Origin: Streptomyces sp. NBC_00271
GTDB lineage: Bacteria > Actinomycetota > Actinomycetes > Streptomycetales > Streptomycetaceae
Reading direction: 5' to 3'
DNA: 64,000 nt
Assembly (NCBI RefSeq): GCF_036178845.1
Contig: NZ_CP108070.1
Location: forward strand, 10,416,001 to 10,480,000
Under the pieces are notes generated by a model. That model was given only the letters and a program-made list of their open reading frames with translations. It had not been told where the DNA came from and searched no databases. This document shows positions 24,704 to 34,892 of this stretch, in pieces. The translations under genes and the position numbers were made by a program. Numbering within the stretch: the stretch's first letter is position 1; each line of letters starts with the position of its first letter.

Positions 24704-27321
24704 TGGTATCCGTTCGACTTGTTCAGGCGCGCTGGCGCGCTGGCGGGGGTGTGCTGGGCGAGGAAGGCGGTCACGCGGCCGAGTTGGCCGGCCGCGCGGG
24801 CGGTGAGCTGATCGAGGGGAAGCGCGCTGGCGCTGGCCCGGGCGGCGTGTTCGAGCGCGGCGACTTTGCCGGGGCGGGCCTGGTCGGCGAACACCTCGTC
24901 GAGATGGGGTCCGGTGAGGCGCAGCGGTCCGATACGGCGGCCGCGGACGGTCAGTGACACGTAGTGCTCGAAGCGGTCCAGGACGGCGACCTGGGCGGGG
25001 GTGGGGCTGTCGCCCCACTCGGCGGTGATGGGCGCGATGGCTGATGTGGAGCCGGCCGTGCTGGCCAGCGTGGAGGCGTTCTGGGTCAGCGACAGGCGCA
25101 CTGGGGCCGGGAGGCGGGCGAGGAGCTGTGTCATGCCGTGGACGGTGGCCTTGTACTTGCGGAAGTCCTCGAACATCGACGCGATGGTTTCCGGGGCTGC
25201 GCCGGTCAGGGTGATCAGTTCGTCGAAGTACAGCCGGAAGGGCACCCGGTCGTTCTCGGGGGTGTCGCGGCGCGAGCGCACCGCGCGTAATAGGTCCCGG
25301 GCGAGCAGGGCGGTCAGCAGCCGGTCGGTGGGCCCGTTCCCGGCCGGGCACACCCACACGATCATCCGGTGGTCCATCGCGGCGCGGGCGTTGTGGACGC
25401 CGGCACCCTGGCCGAGGAAGGCTCGGGTGACGGGGTTGGCAGCCAGTCGGGCGAGGGGGTTGAGGACGACGGCGAAGGCGTCGGCGGGCAGGGCCGGGAA
25501 TACGGTCTTCCACCAGGAGCGGTTCTCTTCGTCGAGTCGGTCGGCGGTGGCGGCGAGTGCTGCAGCGCGGAAGTCGGGGTCGGTGAGCAGGGCCCGCGTG
25601 TGAAAGACCGTGGCCTGGTCCTCGGGGCGGCCTGCCTGGCAGGTGGCCTGGTTGACGGCGACGAGCACCGACAGTGCGGCCGTGAGGATGGTGATCGCGC
25701 GGGGTGCGTTCGCGTCGTCCCATCCCAGGGCGGCGGCGAAGGCATCGGTGAGGGCCTCGACGACCTCGTGCGGGGCCGGTCCGTGCTGCATGCCCAGTGG
25801 ATTCCACGAACTGACCTTGGGCGCTGGGCCGTTGGCGTTGAGGTCGATCAGCGCGATCCGGTCCATGAGGTGGTCGTGGGCGAGGAACGGCGCGGCGCGC
25901 GGCCAGGAGTCGCGGTGCGGATCGAGGAACATCAGCCCGCCACCGGTGTGGGCCCAGCCGATGGCCTGGGCGAGGGCGCGTTCGGTTTTGCCGCCGCCCG
26001 CCTTGCCTACGGCGCACTCGAAGAGGGTCTCGGCCGCGTAGGTGGCCACCATGCGACGGCGCCCGTCCGGGCCCCGGTAGAGGCCCTGCAACAACAACTC
26101 GGGGTCACCGAAGGTGAATGACGGCAGGTCACCGGCGAGCAGCGGCAGCCGGCAGTGCACGGTCGGCGGCTTGAGCAGACCGGTGAGCTCTTCCAGCCGG
26201 ACCCAGTTGGCCCGCGGCGGCTGGCAGTACCCATGCCTCCAGCGCCGCTCGAAAGCACGGCGGCTGGGCCAGTGATCGGCGCCCAGCCGCCACGGACCCA
26301 CTCGCAGCCCGCGCATCGCCCACCGGGAGCGCCCGCCGAACACGTCCAGAGCGGCCTGGAGTTGCGCGAGCCGGGCCTGAGCGCGGCCTTCCATCCTGGA
26401 CGCGCACATGATCAGCAGCTGCACCCGCACCAGGTGGTCGTCCTCGGCGAGCTTGCCCAGCGCCTCGGCCCGGTCCACCCGGCGCGGCACCGGCGGCATG
26501 ACCAGCCGCCGCCCGGCGGCCCCGCCCTGTCTGCCGCTGACGAGCTGCTGCAGATGCCAGCCGAGCGAGTCCTCGAACCCCGCTGCGTCGCGCCGCACCC
26601 AGCGGGCAGCACGCGCGGTCTCGCGCCGCTCCGCGCTCCGCGCGGCCTGCATCAGCTGCAGACGGCGCGCCCGCAGCGCCCACTTCGGGGCCCGCTGAAT
26701 GTCCAGGCGGACTTCGGCGAGGTCACCGAGATCAGCCCGCAGATCGGACACCGCGTCCACGAGGGGCTGCAGCGGGTCCGGATCCAGCGGCACCTCACGC
26801 AGCGGAGCGGTGGGCCGGCCCCGCAGGATGAACTCCGCCCGCACGGTGTGCTCGCGCGGCGCGTCGGTGATCGGCCGGGCCCGGCTGACGGTGACATCCG
26901 GGCCGAACGGCGTGATGGACAGCAGACGCTGCGCACCGGCCGGCCCTTCGATCCGGTAGCGGAGCGGGCTGGAGCCGTCGGCGCGCAGCCTGATCTGCAC
27001 CGCCTTCGACCTTCGCGGCGCCCACCAGGGCATGCTGGTGGAGGCGCGGGCCAGCTGCACCCCGCAGCGGAAGATCTCCTCCAGGCCCGGGTCGAAGTGC
27101 CGGGACGCGGCGAGTTCGAGCGCCATCCGCTGGGCCGACGCCTTCAGCGCCAGCCGCTGTACGACGATCTCGCCCACCCCCCAGACCAGGGCAAGGGCCA
27201 GCACGAACAGATACCAGTGGCCGGTGAGCCATCCGGCGCCGTGGGCAAGCGTGGTGAGCAGGCCGGGCACCTGCCCGGACGCCGTCTCAGCGGCGTTCAG
27301 GTACGGGGCAGCGGAGTCCAC
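24700..27321 (-). CDS. TraG/VirD4-like type IV coupling ATPase
   Basis: An 873-residue protein. One strong membrane segment (WYLFVLALALVWGVGEIVV) is near the N-terminus. A long middle domain is followed by Walker A AVGKAGGGKTE at about residue 440, a Walker B-like LMFLDPHRDSW and the late motif LYFDELITLTGAAPETIASMFEDFRKY typical of TraG/VirD4/type IV coupling proteins. It would bring DNA-protein substrates to the secretion channel. The GTG at 27321 has GGAAGGGA 8 bases upstream and overlaps the preceding gene by 25 bases. Confidence 0.85.
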   Translation of the reverse strand: MDSAAPYLNAAETASGQVPGLLTTLAHGAGWLTGHWYLFVLALALVWGVGEIVVQRLALKASAQRMALELAASRHFDPGLEEIFRCGVQLARASTSMPWWAPRRSKAVQIRLRADGSSPLRYRIEGPAGAQRLLSITPFGPDVTVSRARPITDAPREHTVRAEFILRGRPTAPLREVPLDPDPLQPLVDAVSDLRADLGDLAEVRLDIQRAPKWALRARRLQLMQAARSAERRETARAARWVRRDAAGFEDSLGWHLQQLVSGRQGGAAGRRLVMPPVPRRVDRAEALGKLAEDDHLVRVQLLIMCASRMEGRAQARLAQLQAALDVFGGRSRWAMRGLRVGPWRLGADHWPSRRAFERRWRHGYCQPPRANWVRLEELTGLLKPPTVHCRLPLLAGDLPSFTFGDPELLLQGLYRGPDGRRRMVATYAAETLFECAVGKAGGGKTERALAQAIGWAHTGGGLMFLDPHRDSWPRAAPFLAHDHLMDRIALIDLNANGPAPKVSSWNPLGMQHGPAPHEVVEALTDAFAAALGWDDANAPRAITILTAALSVLVAVNQATCQAGRPEDQATVFHTRALLTDPDFRAAALAATADRLDEENRSWWKTVFPALPADAFAVVLNPLARLAANPVTRAFLGQGAGVHNARAAMDHRMIVWVCPAGNGPTDRLLTALLARDLLRAVRSRRDTPENDRVPFRLYFDELITLTGAAPETIASMFEDFRKYKATVHGMTQLLARLPAPVRLSLTQNASTLASTAGSTSAIAPITAEWGDSPTPAQVAVLDRFEHYVSLTVRGRRIGPLRLTGPHLDEVFADQARPGKVAALEHAARASASALPLDQLTARAAGQLGRVTAFLAQHTPASAPARLNKSNGYQ

Positions 27322-27938
27322 GTGGGTGATCCCTTCCTTGTGGTGTGGGTGAAGCGCCAGTCGGTGATGCGGCCGTCGGTATAGGTGCCGCCGCGGTCGG
27401 CCCCGGCCCACACCAGGTGGACCACGGCCCGGCCGCCTCCGCTGTCGCGGCGGGCGATCGCGGCCTGGATGCGGAACCGGGCGAACGCCGGTGCCAGCGC
27501 CCGGCCTTCGGCGGTGAAGACCGTGGGCCACCTCCCGCGGCCGGCGCCGGTGGCGTCCGCCCGCAGCAGGGACCGGCCCATCGCCAGCAGCTGCCGCGCA
27601 TCACCCGGCGGGAGATCCGCGGGCCAGGCAGCGTCCAGTGCCTCCTGAATAGCGAGGTCGCCTGCCACGCCTTCGCCGTGCGGCGGCAGCGCGGACACGG
27701 CAGCGCCCCCGGTGGGATTGCTTGCTGCGTGGGCCGGCGCGGGCACGTCGTTCGCCGCAGAGCCTTTGGCAGGGGAGGCCGCCGGAGAGCGCGGCACCGG
27801 TGCTGAGGAGCCCGGCGCCTTCGGCGAGCCCGACGGCTCCCGGGCTTGGGGGACGGCCAGCAGACCCAGCCCGCACACGGCCAGCAGGATGGTGGCGATG
27901 GCCAGAATGCGAGGTGAGCGCGGCATGGAAGTAGTCAC
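27297..27938 (-). CDS. Exported/anchored accessory protein of the conjugation operon
   Basis: A 213-residue protein. It has a signal or anchor helix (ILAIATILLAVCGLGLLAV), a Pro/Ser/Ala linker of about 60 residues and a small C-terminal domain ending VVHLVWAGADRGGTYTDGRITDWRFTHT. I do not recognise the family. It starts in a GTGA overlap with the hydrolase gene upstream and overlaps the coupling ATPase downstream, so it is a co-translated part of the machine. Confidence 0.72.
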   Translation of the reverse strand: MTTSMPRSPRILAIATILLAVCGLGLLAVPQAREPSGSPKAPGSSAPVPRSPAASPAKGSAANDVPAPAHAASNPTGGAAVSALPPHGEGVAGDLAIQEALDAAWPADLPPGDARQLLAMGRSLLRADATGAGRGRWPTVFTAEGRALAPAFARFRIQAAIARRDSGGGRAVVHLVWAGADRGGTYTDGRITDWRFTHTTRKGSPTWTPLPRT

Positions 27939-29086
27939 AGCAATCGGGCCCCTCCCGCGTAGCCGGACATCGCATCGACCGCGTCCAGACGGACCAGGGT
28001 GCCCGGGCGGGCGGCGTTGACCATCCGGCCGCTGCCGACGTAGATGCCGACGTGGTAGATCGTGGAATCCCGGCCTGGGGCGTAGGCGTAGAAGACGAGG
28101 TCACCGGGCTTGAGGGCGCTCTTGCCGAGGCCGGCAGGAATCCGCCGGCCAACGGAGGCCTGGGCGGCCGCGGTGCGCGGCAGGCTGATGCTGGCCTTGG
28201 CGTACGCGTACACGGTCAGCCCCGAGCAGTCGAAGCCCTTGATGCCCGCGCCGCTCTTCCCACTCGGCGAGCAACAGATCCCGTACGACTTCCCGCTCGC
28301 GTTGCCTCCACCCCACGAGTACGGGACACCCCGCTGGGAGAGCGCCGCCTCGAGGACGGCGCGGACCCTCCCGGACACGTTCTTCAGATCCGGGTCCTTG
28401 GCGGCCGCCGTGTACTGGTCGATCCAGCCCAGCACATTCGAGAGGTACTCGGTGGAGTGGTTGTACTGCAGGATCGCCGCCTCCAGCTGAGACCGCTTCG
28501 CCAGGTCGCGGCCGTTGCCACAGAGGTAGACGGCGGCGCCGAGGGCGGCGTCGTCGGCGTTGTGCGGGTCAGCGGTCTTGTCACCGTTCGCGTCCTTGCC
28601 AATCGACACCCAGGTGGAGGGGAGGAACTGGAAGGGGCCGACCGCGCGTTCACCGCTGGCGGTGCCGTCCCACCTGCCGTTGTCGGTGTCCGGGAAGGCA
28701 CTGGTGTTGCCGCCCGCGCCGGAGCCGTTGAGCAGTACGCCGTAGATGCGCGGGCGGATGTCGCCGTTGCCGGCGATGGTGCGGCCGATGGCGTGGTTGG
28801 ACTCGACCTTGGCGATCCCGGCAAGGATGGGCCAGCGCATGCCGCGGCACCGGGGCACATACCGGCCGACGAGCTGGACGGCCTTCTTGTAGGCGGTGAG
28901 CATGCGCGGCGGGATGTCCGCGGCCGTGCCGCCCTCGGCGATCCCACCATCGTCTCTCGCGGCGCTCTGCAGCGCGACGACCGCGCTGATCGCTCCGGAA
29001 ATGGGCGCGGCGCAGCACACGACGGCGAACAGCAGCATCACGGTCAGGCAGCCCCACTTGGCCTTCCGGCCACGGCGGCGGATCAC
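27935..29086 (-). CDS. Bifunctional lytic transglycosylase - NlpC/P60 hydrolase (VirB1-like)
   Basis: A 383-residue protein. An N-terminal membrane/signal helix (LTVMLLFAVVCCAAPISG) is followed by an SLT-like domain with the catalytic Glu in GIAKVESNHAIGR and the motif VGPFQFLPSTW. The C-terminal NlpC/P60 domain has the nucleophile Cys in KGFDCSGLTVYAYA and the His in YHVGIYVGSGRM. Both should cut peptidoglycan so the transfer channel can cross the wall. This two-domain form is the Gram-positive equivalent of VirB1. A cysteine-containing insert (YGICCSPSGKSGAG) precedes the catalytic Cys. The start and the end are both in GTGA overlaps. Confidence 0.88.
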   Translation of the reverse strand: MIRRRGRKAKWGCLTVMLLFAVVCCAAPISGAISAVVALQSAARDDGGIAEGGTAADIPPRMLTAYKKAVQLVGRYVPRCRGMRWPILAGIAKVESNHAIGRTIAGNGDIRPRIYGVLLNGSGAGGNTSAFPDTDNGRWDGTASGERAVGPFQFLPSTWVSIGKDANGDKTADPHNADDAALGAAVYLCGNGRDLAKRSQLEAAILQYNHSTEYLSNVLGWIDQYTAAAKDPDLKNVSGRVRAVLEAALSQRGVPYSWGGGNASGKSYGICCSPSGKSGAGIKGFDCSGLTVYAYAKASISLPRTAAAQASVGRRIPAGLGKSALKPGDLVFYAYAPGRDSTIYHVGIYVGSGRMVNAARPGTLVRLDAVDAMSGYAGGARLL

Positions 29087-31851
29087 GAGCCGTCACCGTC
29101 CTCGGGCTCTGCAGGGGCCAGCCAGTCGACCTCGGCCCCCATGCGCCGCGCCTCCTCATAGGCCCGCGCCCGCCGCGCCTGCTCCTGCTCCTGGCGGAGC
29201 CTTTCGGCATCGGGCGCGGTACGCCGCAGCAGCTCCTGGAACCGGGCCTGTGCCTGGCTGCGCGTGTTGTCGCTGATTCTCCCCGGAGCGGTGGGCCGCG
29301 GGGCCGGGGAAGCCGGCGCGCCGGGCGACGCGGAGGCCTGGCCCGTACCGCCTGCGGGTCCACCGGACCGGGGCAGCCTGGGAGGTGAGGACGGCCCTGG
29401 GGGTGACGAAGGGCTGGGGGGCGATGAAGGGCCGGGCGGGAACGGTGGCCTGGGTGGCGGCGGTTGGGTACGGACGGCAGGGGTGTTGTTGCGGCGGATC
29501 AGCCGTCCGGCGTCTCCCCAGGCGTGAAGGTCCTGGCGGACGGTGTTGCCCCATACCTGCACTTGCTGGCGGGCGTCCTGGGAGTAGCGCGAGCCGCCTG
29601 TCCGCGTCGCGCGGACGGTGGCCGGCAGGCCGACCGTCGCTCCGTAGGCGACGCGGCCGCCGCGGTGCAGGAGGCGGTAACCGCGGAAGCGGACGAGCCG
29701 GTTGTGCGCGCGGGTGGACAGCAGGGTGCGGTCGGTGTTCTGGTCGTGCAGCACCTGCCCCGAGTTGCGGTCGACGACCTGGCCGTCCTCGTTGCGGTAC
29801 CGGTCGGGCGGGCCGCCGGGCCTGAGCGACCCGCCGCTGCCTGAACCGCCCGGTCCGCCCCCGGACGGTCCGCCCCCGCCCGGTCCGCCTCCGGACGCGC
29901 CGCCCGTGTGTGGGTCGCCGTCGGCGGTGGGCTTGCGCCACTTGAGGAGCTTGTCTCTGTCGGGCCGCCGGCCGATGAGCAGCCAGTGCGCCCCCTTTGC
30001 GCCGAGCCGTGTTCCGAGTCCGCCGACGGCCGCAGCGGCAGTCAGCGATGCAAGCCCGCGTCCGGCTTCGGCCGTGGCGTCGGCGAGCAGCCCCCCGGTG
30101 TCCACCGGCATGCCCGCGCCGTCGACCAGAGAGCCGAGGGCGCCCATCAGCCGCTGCCGGGTGCCGAGCATCCCGAACCGGCCACCACCTCCGGTGAAGG
30201 CGCGCAGCCCGCCGCCGTAGCCGCCCATCGCTGCGGGGGAGTTCATGGCGAGGGCGGCGCCGAGCTCGGAGGTGTCGCCGGGCATGTGGGTGCCGCCCAC
30301 CTTGGCGTAGCGCATCCGCATGGCCATGCGCCGGCCGAAGGAGGTGATGCCGGTCAGCAGCCTGCGGTGCCCGGCCGCACCGGCGATGGCCAGCACGTCG
30401 ATCAGCAGGATCCGCTCGACCACCAGGTCGGGGCCATTGGTGACGGTGGCGTCGACGGCGATGCCGAAGAACGGCACGAACGCGCAGATCCCGACCAGCG
30501 CGAGGATCGAGATGCCCCACAGGGACAGCCACTTCCACACCGACTGGCGGGCAGGCCCGGGCAGCATCCCGGCGATGAAGGTGACACCGCCGGCGGCCGC
30601 GGCGGCGACGCAGATGCCCTGGGTGCCGAGCAGGACGATCGCGCTCGACAGCAGCATGCCGCAGATGAACAGCACGGCGATGAGCAGCAGTCCGGCGCCG
30701 CTGACCCGCCACCAGGTGGGCTTCTCTGCGTAGGCGGCACATGCCTTGCCGACCGGGCCGGCCCGCTTCATGTCGGCCAGGAAGGAGGAGAACTCGCGGT
30801 CTTCGTCGGTGACGATGGCGTTGGAGGCGTCCAGTAGTTCGCCCCCGGGGGTGAGAGCTGGAAGAGTGCCGCTTCCGCTGGGGACATCGCTGGTGGAGCG
30901 CTCGCAGTACTTCTTCGCCTCCCCCTTGATCAGCCGGCAGGCATCGTTCTTGGCGCCCTTGCCCTTGTTCTGCGCGCTCGCCTTGTACCCGCCGGTGATC
31001 CACTTCAGGTGGACCGCATACGCCGTCCGGTCGGCGGCCTTGGCGGGGTCGAGGATGCGCCCGTATTCCAGCAGCATGTAGGGCTTGACGATCAGCGCGT
31101 TGGTGATCGAGTCCTGGATCGGGCGGGCCACCTCCGCCGCGGAGACGGGGCCTTCGTACTCCTGTTGAAGGCATTTGAGCTCCTGGTTGCCGGCCATGCC
31201 GTCGCACGGGCCGCGGCTGGCGAGTTTCCCGCCCCAGTCGTAGGAGTTGACGCTCTGCTGGGCCACCTCGGCGGCCACCTGCTGGGCCTGGCTCAGCGGG
31301 CCGTCCTGGGTGAGCAGGTAGTCGGGGCGGACGAACGCGGACGCGGCGAGCGCCCCGATGAGCAGGGTCAGGAAGATCTCGCCCAGACCGCGGCCGACAC
31401 GGCCGCGCACAATCATGAAACACGCGAACACGAACGCCCAGGCCAGCAGTAGCCCCTTCAGCCCGAGCGTGTCGACGACCACGTGGGTGTAGGAGTCGGC
31501 GACCTTCTGCGCCGGCTGGATGAGGATCTTCAGCAGCGGGAAGCGGAAGGCCAGCTCGATGGCCCACCCGGCCAAGCCGACCAGCAGCCGGATCAGGGTG
31601 AATAGGCCGGACAGGGCGAACGCGAGCGCCTGGGACCTGAAGGCGACGATGGAGCCGCCTTCGGCGTTCAGCTCGTAGCCGTTGATAGGCACCCCCTCGG
31701 AGGAGGTGATGTTCAGCGGTGAGAGCAGGTCACCGGTCTCACTGCTGCTGCTCGCCGCATACACGACCTGGCTGTTGACCATGACGAACACGCTGGTGAG
31801 CAGCAGGACGAAGCCGGCCGAGTGGAGGGTGCCGCGGTCTGGGCGCCACAT
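29083..31851 (-). CDS. VirB6/TrbL-like polytopic channel protein
   Basis: A 922-residue protein. A signal-like N-terminus (AGFVLLLTSVFVMVNSQVVYA) is followed by membrane segments around residues 75-160 and 375-480 with an extracytoplasmic loop between them. The C-terminal third is cytoplasmic: Gly-rich, then a Pro/Ser-rich tract of PPGPSSPP-type repeats, then a charged Arg/Glu helix. Topology and position between the small membrane protein and the hydrolase fit the VirB6/TrbL subunit. The stop is in a GTGA overlap with the hydrolase gene; the start lies 3 bases after the preceding stop. Confidence 0.78.
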   Translation of the reverse strand: MWRPDRGTLHSAGFVLLLTSVFVMVNSQVVYAASSSSETGDLLSPLNITSSEGVPINGYELNAEGGSIVAFRSQALAFALSGLFTLIRLLVGLAGWAIELAFRFPLLKILIQPAQKVADSYTHVVVDTLGLKGLLLAWAFVFACFMIVRGRVGRGLGEIFLTLLIGALAASAFVRPDYLLTQDGPLSQAQQVAAEVAQQSVNSYDWGGKLASRGPCDGMAGNQELKCLQQEYEGPVSAAEVARPIQDSITNALIVKPYMLLEYGRILDPAKAADRTAYAVHLKWITGGYKASAQNKGKGAKNDACRLIKGEAKKYCERSTSDVPSGSGTLPALTPGGELLDASNAIVTDEDREFSSFLADMKRAGPVGKACAAYAEKPTWWRVSGAGLLLIAVLFICGMLLSSAIVLLGTQGICVAAAAAGGVTFIAGMLPGPARQSVWKWLSLWGISILALVGICAFVPFFGIAVDATVTNGPDLVVERILLIDVLAIAGAAGHRRLLTGITSFGRRMAMRMRYAKVGGTHMPGDTSELGAALAMNSPAAMGGYGGGLRAFTGGGGRFGMLGTRQRLMGALGSLVDGAGMPVDTGGLLADATAEAGRGLASLTAAAAVGGLGTRLGAKGAHWLLIGRRPDRDKLLKWRKPTADGDPHTGGASGGGPGGGGPSGGGPGGSGSGGSLRPGGPPDRYRNEDGQVVDRNSGQVLHDQNTDRTLLSTRAHNRLVRFRGYRLLHRGGRVAYGATVGLPATVRATRTGGSRYSQDARQQVQVWGNTVRQDLHAWGDAGRLIRRNNTPAVRTQPPPPRPPFPPGPSSPPSPSSPPGPSSPPRLPRSGGPAGGTGQASASPGAPASPAPRPTAPGRISDNTRSQAQARFQELLRRTAPDAERLRQEQEQARRARAYEEARRMGAEVDWLAPAEPEDGDGS

Positions 31852-31854
31852 GTG

Positions 31855-32211
31855 TCAGCGCCGCCCTTGCCCAGCGGTACTCCGGCGCCGCCAGATGACG
31901 AGGGCGGCTATCCCCGCGCCGGCCGTTCCCAGCCGCCACACCGCCCCGGCGGCACCGTGGTGTCCGGTGGGGGCGGAGTTCGTGGTGCCGCGCTCGCAGT
32001 ACTCCTTGGCGGGCCCCACGATCCGGTCGCACGGGTTCTGGTGGCCGGAGTGGGTGTCGGTGGCGAAGGCCTGGCCGGTGTGCGGCCACCACGGCTCCGG
32101 CATGTTCGTCCCGAGGGCCAGGACGAGCACGCCGACGGCGACGGCGATCACCATGAGGATGCTGGCGGTCGCGGTGATGTGCCGGGAGCGGTCCCAGGAA
32201 GAGGTGGTCAT
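31855..32211 (-). CDS. Small two-helix membrane protein of the conjugation operon
   Basis: A 118-residue protein. Two membrane helices (TASILMVIAVAVGVLVLALG and LGTAGAGIAALVIW) flank a loop with two cysteines (NPCDRIVGPAKEYCERG). The loop resembles one in the VirB6-like protein next to it (KKYCERSTSD), hinting at shared ancestry or contact. The ATG overlaps the virB4 stop (ATGA). Confidence 0.7.
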   Translation of the reverse strand: MTTSSWDRSRHITATASILMVIAVAVGVLVLALGTNMPEPWWPHTGQAFATDTHSGHQNPCDRIVGPAKEYCERGTTNSAPTGHHGAAGAVWRLGTAGAGIAALVIWRRRSTAGQGRR

Positions 32212-34892
32212 GAGATGTGCTCCTTGGGGCGCGCATCCACGGCCTCACCGGCAACAGGTACGGAGGGCGGGGCGGCGCTCGTGCGGCGTCCTGGCGTGGT
32301 GGTGATGGAGGAGGAGATCCGCTCGATGCGGGGGATGACGACCTTGATGCGGCCGGTGTTCTGCCGTGGGCACGCGATGAGGAACTCGCCTTCGCGGCCG
32401 CGTTGTCCGACAGGGGACAGGCCGGTGGTCACCAGCCGTAGCAGCTCGGGGTCGTTCGGGTCGAGACCGAGGAACTCCAGTCCGCGGCGGGCGCGTTCGC
32501 GGTCGGCGGTGCGGGCGAGCGCCCGGTAGGCCATCAGGCCGCGGTCGGGGCCGAGTTCGGCGGCGTCGTGCGAGCCCGCCAGGAGCCCTGCGCCGTGTTT
32601 GCGTCCGTCGTGGAGGATCTCGTGGACCAGGGCGGTGCCCTCGGCGGACGAGGTCAGCCAGTACAGTTCGTCCGTGACCACCTGGGTGAACCGCTCGGGG
32701 TCTTCGAACGCGGTCTGCCGGGCGAGTGCGGCGATCAGATAGAGCACTGCGCGGCCGATGAGCGCTTCCAGCGGCTGCTGGTGCAGGACCTCGGGCTTGT
32801 CGAACGCGGCCTTCGGGGGCAGCTTCAGCCCGGTCGTGGTGATCACGATCATGTCGGTGGTGCTGGAGGCGTCCAGCCGTACCGGCGGCAGCGCCGGGTC
32901 GAACACCATACGGGCCAGGGAATTGGTGGCGACGACGCGGATGAGGCCGGCGAGGGTGGCGGCCGCGTCCTGCCGCTTGCCCGCCTCGCTCGTGGCCATC
33001 CTCTCCAGGACCTCGAGGACGCGGTGCATGGAAGGGGCGTCGCTGGCGGCGGCCTGCTCGACGGCATGGTGGAGGACCTCGCCGCTGGTGCTCATCGGAC
33101 CGATGCCGAGCTGCAGGGTCAGGTAGGACAGGGCGTAGTGGCGGCCTTCGGGGCCGTCGAACATGCGCAGCGGGTCGATGGACACCTCGGCCTGGGCGGC
33201 GTCGATGATCTGGACGCGGCCCTTGGCCGCGGTGCGGGCGAAGGTGGCCCACTCGCGGACCGGGGTGCGGTCGATGCAGATCGCGCAGCCGCCGCGCGCC
33301 CACACCGCCTCCGCGATCAGCTTCTGCATCACGCTCTTGCCCGCACCGAGATCCCCGACGATCCCCATCGACGCGGACGCATCCACCTTGGGCGCGTCCG
33401 CCACGTTGATCATCACCGGGCGGGTTGTGCCGCTGTCCAGGTCGATACCGAGGAACATCCCGTTCGGGTCGCCGACCTCCGCGGTGGTGAAGGCCCCGGA
33501 AAGCGCCCAGTCCTCGCTGATCTGGTGCTGCGTGAACTCCCGCACCACACCGGGCCGTACGGTGCCGGGCAGCCCGAGGGTGAACAAGGCCTCCTGCAGC
33601 CCGGCCGGACGCACGGCCCGGTAGTCGGCGCCGCCGAGCAGGGCGGCCAGGGCCCGGGTGCGGGCGTCGCAGACTGCGGCGGTCGGCCCCCACACGGTCA
33701 GGACCGTCACCGACTGGACCTCGACCTCCACGCTGGTGCGCGACAGGCGTGCGTCCAGCTCTCCCAGGTCGCGGGCGGCGTCGGTCAGGGAGACGGGCAT
33801 GCCGGTGGGGCGGGCGTCGTATTGGTCAGCCTGGTCGATCAGCTCGTTCTTCTTGCGCCGCACCTGATCGCGGGCCTTCTCCGCCGGTACCAAGGCGAGG
33901 TCGACGGTGTAGTCGACGGGAAAGTCGAGCATCTCCAGCTGCGCGAACAGATCCGCGGCATCCTGGCTGACCGCGGGCGGGCACTCGGCCAGCGCCAACT
34001 GCGCCTGGTAGCCAACTCCTGTGCCCGTTTCGACTTGCAGCCAGCGCCGCCCCAGCGGCGAACCGGTGTTCAGCCGCCACCAGGCCTTGCGACCCGACCG
34101 CGTGATCCGGCCCGCGCTCTTGAGCTCGTCGACGTCGTCGAGCCCGGGGTCGATGCCGCCTTCCTGCAGGCGGACCTGGCCGAGGTCGGCGTAGCTGGGG
34201 GAGCGCAGCACGCCCTCCCGGATCTGCCCGCCGTACAGCTCGCTGGTCTCGGCCTCGGCCAGCAGGGGCTCCGGCAGCCCGCGGTGGAGGGCGTGCTGGA
34301 TCATCCACACGACCTCCGCCGGGCGGGCCGGGCGGAAGGCGACGCCGCCGGCGAGCGCGGCTTCCACCCGGGAGGCCCGCTCGCGGTAGGCGCTCACCTC
34401 GCGTCGTACCACGGGGGCGGCCCGCATGCCCAGCATCGGCGCGACGTCCGCCCACACCGCGCCGAGCGACGCGGTCACCTGCCCGCCGGCGGCGTCGTTT
34501 TGCAGCGGCACCGCCAGCCAGAGCGTGCGGCGGTGCATCTCCTGCTCGCCCAGCAGGTCCAGGGTGGCCTCGACGTTCTCCACCCACGGATGCGTACTGC
34601 CGGGGGGCTGGTCGCCGGGCTCGATGCCCTCGATCATGCGCAGGGCGATCTCGCCCGGGTCGACCTGTGCGCACAGCCCGAACAGGCGCGGCGCCCCCGT
34701 CAGGGAACGGATCAAGTGCGTGATCTTCGCGAGTTGCTCGTCGCGGACCGCGGCCGGGACGTAGGTGCCCTGGACGGTCTCCTCGCGGCGGCCGCGCGCA
34801 TCCGGTCCGGGGTGCAGCCGGTAGAGCGCCCACACGCTGCCGTGCGTCGACCAGACCAGGTGCCCTGCGATGTGACGGATCGGCACCCTCAT
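32208..34892 (-). CDS. VirB4-like conjugation ATPase
   Basis: An 894-residue protein. The N-terminal half is the VirB4/TraC-like domain. The C-terminal ATPase has Walker A GDLGAGKSVM at about residue 516, a following CAICIDRT strand, FTQVVTDELYWLT as the Walker B-like segment, and late motifs LLAGSHDAAELG and PRQNTGRIKV. It energises assembly of the type IV secretion channel. The ATG at 34892 is in an ATGA overlap with the VirB3-like gene; upstream in-frame sequence has the composition of the other frame. Confidence 0.88.
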   Translation of the reverse strand: MRVPIRHIAGHLVWSTHGSVWALYRLHPGPDARGRREETVQGTYVPAAVRDEQLAKITHLIRSLTGAPRLFGLCAQVDPGEIALRMIEGIEPGDQPPGSTHPWVENVEATLDLLGEQEMHRRTLWLAVPLQNDAAGGQVTASLGAVWADVAPMLGMRAAPVVRREVSAYRERASRVEAALAGGVAFRPARPAEVVWMIQHALHRGLPEPLLAEAETSELYGGQIREGVLRSPSYADLGQVRLQEGGIDPGLDDVDELKSAGRITRSGRKAWWRLNTGSPLGRRWLQVETGTGVGYQAQLALAECPPAVSQDAADLFAQLEMLDFPVDYTVDLALVPAEKARDQVRRKKNELIDQADQYDARPTGMPVSLTDAARDLGELDARLSRTSVEVEVQSVTVLTVWGPTAAVCDARTRALAALLGGADYRAVRPAGLQEALFTLGLPGTVRPGVVREFTQHQISEDWALSGAFTTAEVGDPNGMFLGIDLDSGTTRPVMINVADAPKVDASASMGIVGDLGAGKSVMQKLIAEAVWARGGCAICIDRTPVREWATFARTAAKGRVQIIDAAQAEVSIDPLRMFDGPEGRHYALSYLTLQLGIGPMSTSGEVLHHAVEQAAASDAPSMHRVLEVLERMATSEAGKRQDAAATLAGLIRVVATNSLARMVFDPALPPVRLDASSTTDMIVITTTGLKLPPKAAFDKPEVLHQQPLEALIGRAVLYLIAALARQTAFEDPERFTQVVTDELYWLTSSAEGTALVHEILHDGRKHGAGLLAGSHDAAELGPDRGLMAYRALARTADRERARRGLEFLGLDPNDPELLRLVTTGLSPVGQRGREGEFLIACPRQNTGRIKVVIPRIERISSSITTTPGRRTSAAPPSVPVAGEAVDARPKEHIS

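Noticed and set aside
29156..31567. 803-residue minus-strand frame within the virB6-like gene
   Set aside because: It is a shadow frame, Arg/Pro/His-rich, without membrane segments. The overlapping frame has the expected topology and coupled ends.
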